DNA from: Acidobacteriaceae bacterium
GTDB lineage: Bacteria; Acidobacteriota; Terriglobia; Terriglobales; Acidobacteriaceae
Direction: 5' to 3'
DNA: 17,553 bases
NCBI GenBank assembly: GCA_003165095.1
Contig: PLSH01000145.1
Location: forward strand, 7,097 to 24,649
The position numbers and the translations under genes were made by a program. Positions 16,707 to 17,553 of this stretch are shown here, one piece after another. Position 1 is the stretch's first letter. The number at the start of each line of letters is the position of its first letter. The notes beneath the pieces are model-generated. The model had not been told where the DNA came from and searched no databases. It was given only the letters and a program-made list of their open reading frames with translations.

Positions 16707-16720
16707 TGCACACGTGTGCA
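16707..16720. promoter_or_regulatory. LacI/GalR-family-type operator upstream of iolB
   Basis: TGCACACGTGTGCA is a perfect 14-bp palindrome centred on CG, the form expected for LacI/GalR-family repressors (TGnnAnCGnTnnCA). It lies 85 bases upstream of iolB and starts 10 bases beyond a predicted -10 box, so bound repressor would cover the early transcribed region. A near-identical site precedes the transaldolase-like gene. No regulator gene is in the window. Confidence 0.68.
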
Positions 16721-16730
16721 CCACGCCAAA

Positions 16731-16760
16731 ATCATCAACCTCCAAAGCCGCCCCTGTCAA
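16731..16760 (-). promoter_or_regulatory. Predicted promoter of the iolB operon
   Basis: On the - strand TTGACA (16760-16755) is followed after 18 bases by GATGAT (16736-16731), matching the -35/-10 consensus 6/6 and 4/6. Transcription should begin near 16724, immediately before the palindromic operator, leaving a leader of about 100 bases to the iolB start. Confidence 0.5.
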
Positions 16761-16784
16761 CTGCGACCAAAACGTGATGACGAA

Positions 16785-17318
16785 TCAGTTTGAAGGTGCA
16801 GCCAGCAATTTTGAAAACGGGAGTTGCTTTGTCTCCAAATAGAGCGTTGGTATGAGAGCCTGAGAGACATCGTCCGCCTCTTCCGGTTTTGGAATTGGCT
16901 TATCAGTTTGCGTGCTGAAGAATCCCGAAGTCGCGGCGTGGATCGCACCGCTCTCAACTGGGCCCTCGAGTCGGTAGGTCCACCCCCAAGCCGTGCGACG
17001 CTCAGAATTGACGCGGACTAGATTTCCACTTCGGTTGAAGCAATATTCTGTATATGCCCAAAAGTCTTCACCCGGCTCCGCAATACGAACGAAAACTCTG
17101 CCATCCGTCCCCAGCCACAACTGCGCCGAAATCCCGCCGTCCAGCGCAAGTACGTGGCTGATGCTTCGGTATTCGCGCCAAGCATTTTTGTCGTCTATTT
17201 TCGCGAACACCCGTCTGGCGGGATCCCGCGTGTTCACACCACAATGCGGCGCTAATGCAGCTCCGGCAATGTTAGCCACCAAAGCAAAGAAGATCGCAGC
17301 GATTGATCGCAAGGTCAT
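16785..17318 (-). CDS. Small secreted protein of unknown function
   Basis: From ATG 17318 the product is 177 residues with a probable signal peptide MTLRSIAAIFFALVANIAGA, followed by a possible cleavage after AGA or ALA. The mature part has a Cys soon after the signal (C26) and another in AYTEYCFNRSGNLVRV, which might form a disulfide. It includes strand-like segments such as AQLWLGTDGRVFVRI and WGWTYRLEG. The frame runs upstream to 17510, but the extra residues are low-quality, cross the predicted promoter of the divergent gene and have no ribosome binding site; the chosen start puts the signal peptide first. I do not recognise the family. It lies between the iolB operator and the transaldolase-like gene, with no sign of a metabolic role. 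Confidence 0.6.
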   Translation of the reverse strand: MTLRSIAAIFFALVANIAGAALAPHCGVNTRDPARRVFAKIDDKNAWREYRSISHVLALDGGISAQLWLGTDGRVFVRIAEPGEDFWAYTEYCFNRSGNLVRVNSERRTAWGWTYRLEGPVESGAIHAATSGFFSTQTDKPIPKPEEADDVSQALIPTLYLETKQLPFSKLLAAPSN

Positions 17319-17399
17319 TATCCGTAGTATGCAACTACTTCGCGAGTCCAGGCGGGCCATTGCGCAGGTGAATGGACGACGCCCTTGTTGTCCAGAATC

Positions 17400-17428
17400 T
17401 TGACCGGTGCAGTTGGCGGTGGTAGCGT
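17400..17428 (+). promoter_or_regulatory. Predicted promoter of the transaldolase-like gene
   Basis: TTGACC (17400-17405), 17-base spacer and TAGCGT (17423-17428) match the consensus 5/6 and 3/6. The expected start of transcription, near 17435, falls at the beginning of the operator at 17434-17449, the same geometry as upstream of iolB. The weak -10 makes this tentative. Confidence 0.38.
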
Positions 17429-17433
17429 TTTTC

Positions 17434-17449
17434 ATGCACACGTTTGCAT
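17434..17449. promoter_or_regulatory. LacI/GalR-family-type operator before the transaldolase-like gene
   Basis: ATGCACACGTTTGCAT is a 16-bp palindrome with one mismatched pair. Its 14-bp core differs from the iolB operator at one position (TGCACACGTtTGCA against TGCACACGTgTGCA). It ends five bases before the ribosome binding site GGAGG of the downstream gene, so a bound repressor would block transcript initiation. Confidence 0.66.
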
Positions 17450-17463
17450 TTTTGGAGGATGCA

Positions 17464-17553
17464 TGACTCACGCTGAATCGGCTCTCCAATACAAGAGTCC
17501 GCTCTTTCAAATGACGCAGACCACGCCCACCTGCCTGTGGAACGATTCGGCTT
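17464..17553 (+). CDS. N-terminal fragment of a transaldolase-family protein (runs off the window)
   Basis: Thirty codons are visible from ATG 17464, preceded by GGAGG at 17454-17458 with a five-base spacer. The peptide includes SPLFQMTQTTPTCLWNDSA. The start 'SPL..MTQTTPT..WNDS' resembles, from memory, the opening of transaldolase-like proteins found in Acidobacteriota and related phyla, where NDS begins the first strand of the aldolase barrel. No catalytic Lys is in view, so the reaction cannot be confirmed. The operator it shares with iolB suggests co-regulation with inositol breakdown, where an aldol cleavage step (IolJ) and a kinase (IolC) are otherwise missing from view. More iol genes may follow downstream. 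Confidence 0.5.

Noticed and set aside
16701..16728. Alternative iolB promoter TTGGCG-17-TTTTAG with the operator filling the spacer
   Set aside because: Weaker matches than TTGACA-18-GATGAT just upstream, and the latter gives the same promoter-operator geometry as at the transaldolase-like gene.
15408..16793. 461-codon + strand frame opposite iolB and the iolD start
   Set aside because: Runs through iolB, its upstream operator and promoter; no protein family character.
17319..17510. N-terminal extension of the secreted protein to 17510
   Set aside because: Would hide the signal peptide internally, lacks a ribosome binding site, and crosses the operator, promoter and start of the divergent gene.

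Overview
The window looks like chromosomal DNA of an Acidobacteriota bacterium, probably class Terriglobia. This is an inference from moderately high GC, a long Oar-like TonB-dependent receptor with an N-terminal carboxypeptidase-regulatory domain (a family greatly expanded in that phylum), and a DMT-type sugar permease next to inositol genes. No rRNA, tRNA, CRISPR array, phage or complete insertion sequence is visible.

Left part (1-2642, + strand): the 3' end of a gene that looks like the C-terminal dimerisation segment of an M28 glutamate-carboxypeptidase-like peptidase, then a tight cytochrome c maturation operon ccmE-ccmA-ybaK-ccmB. CcmE is the variant type with Cys instead of His as the haem-attaching residue (CxxxY). 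A YbaK Cys-tRNA(Pro) deacylase gene lies between ccmA and ccmB, overlapping both. No ccmC follows.

Middle (2658-8750, - strand): a glycerol-3-phosphate dehydrogenase (glpD) convergent with ccmB, a 302-bp spacer holding a probable rho-independent terminator, a 1192-residue outer-membrane TonB-dependent receptor, and a 600-bp non-coding leader/intergenic stretch.

Right part (8751-17553): a myo-inositol catabolic operon on the - strand, in transcription order iolB-iolD-iolA-iolE-[137-bp inverted-repeat element]-iolG-33-residue membrane peptide-GRP/RhaT-type sugar permease. The permease would import the substrate. IolG oxidises myo-inositol to 2-keto-myo-inositol (scyllo-inosose), IolE dehydrates it, IolD opens the ring, IolB isomerises 5-deoxyglucuronate, and IolA turns malonic semialdehyde into acetyl-CoA. 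The kinase (iolC) and aldolase (iolJ) are not in the window. Divergently, beyond a small secreted protein of unknown function, a transaldolase-like gene starts at 17464 and runs off the end.

A LacI/GalR-family-type palindrome (TGCACACGTGTGCA) lies just downstream of a predicted promoter for the iolB operon, and a near-identical one (TGCACACGTTTGCA) sits in the same relative place before the transaldolase-like gene. A third copy with one mismatch to the second lies between the permease and receptor genes. The sites suggest one regulon covering inositol breakdown and the transaldolase-like gene, and perhaps the outer-membrane receptor. The least familiar items are the 33-residue membrane peptide coupled to iolG and the permease, the operator set, and the element that supplies the iolE stop codon.
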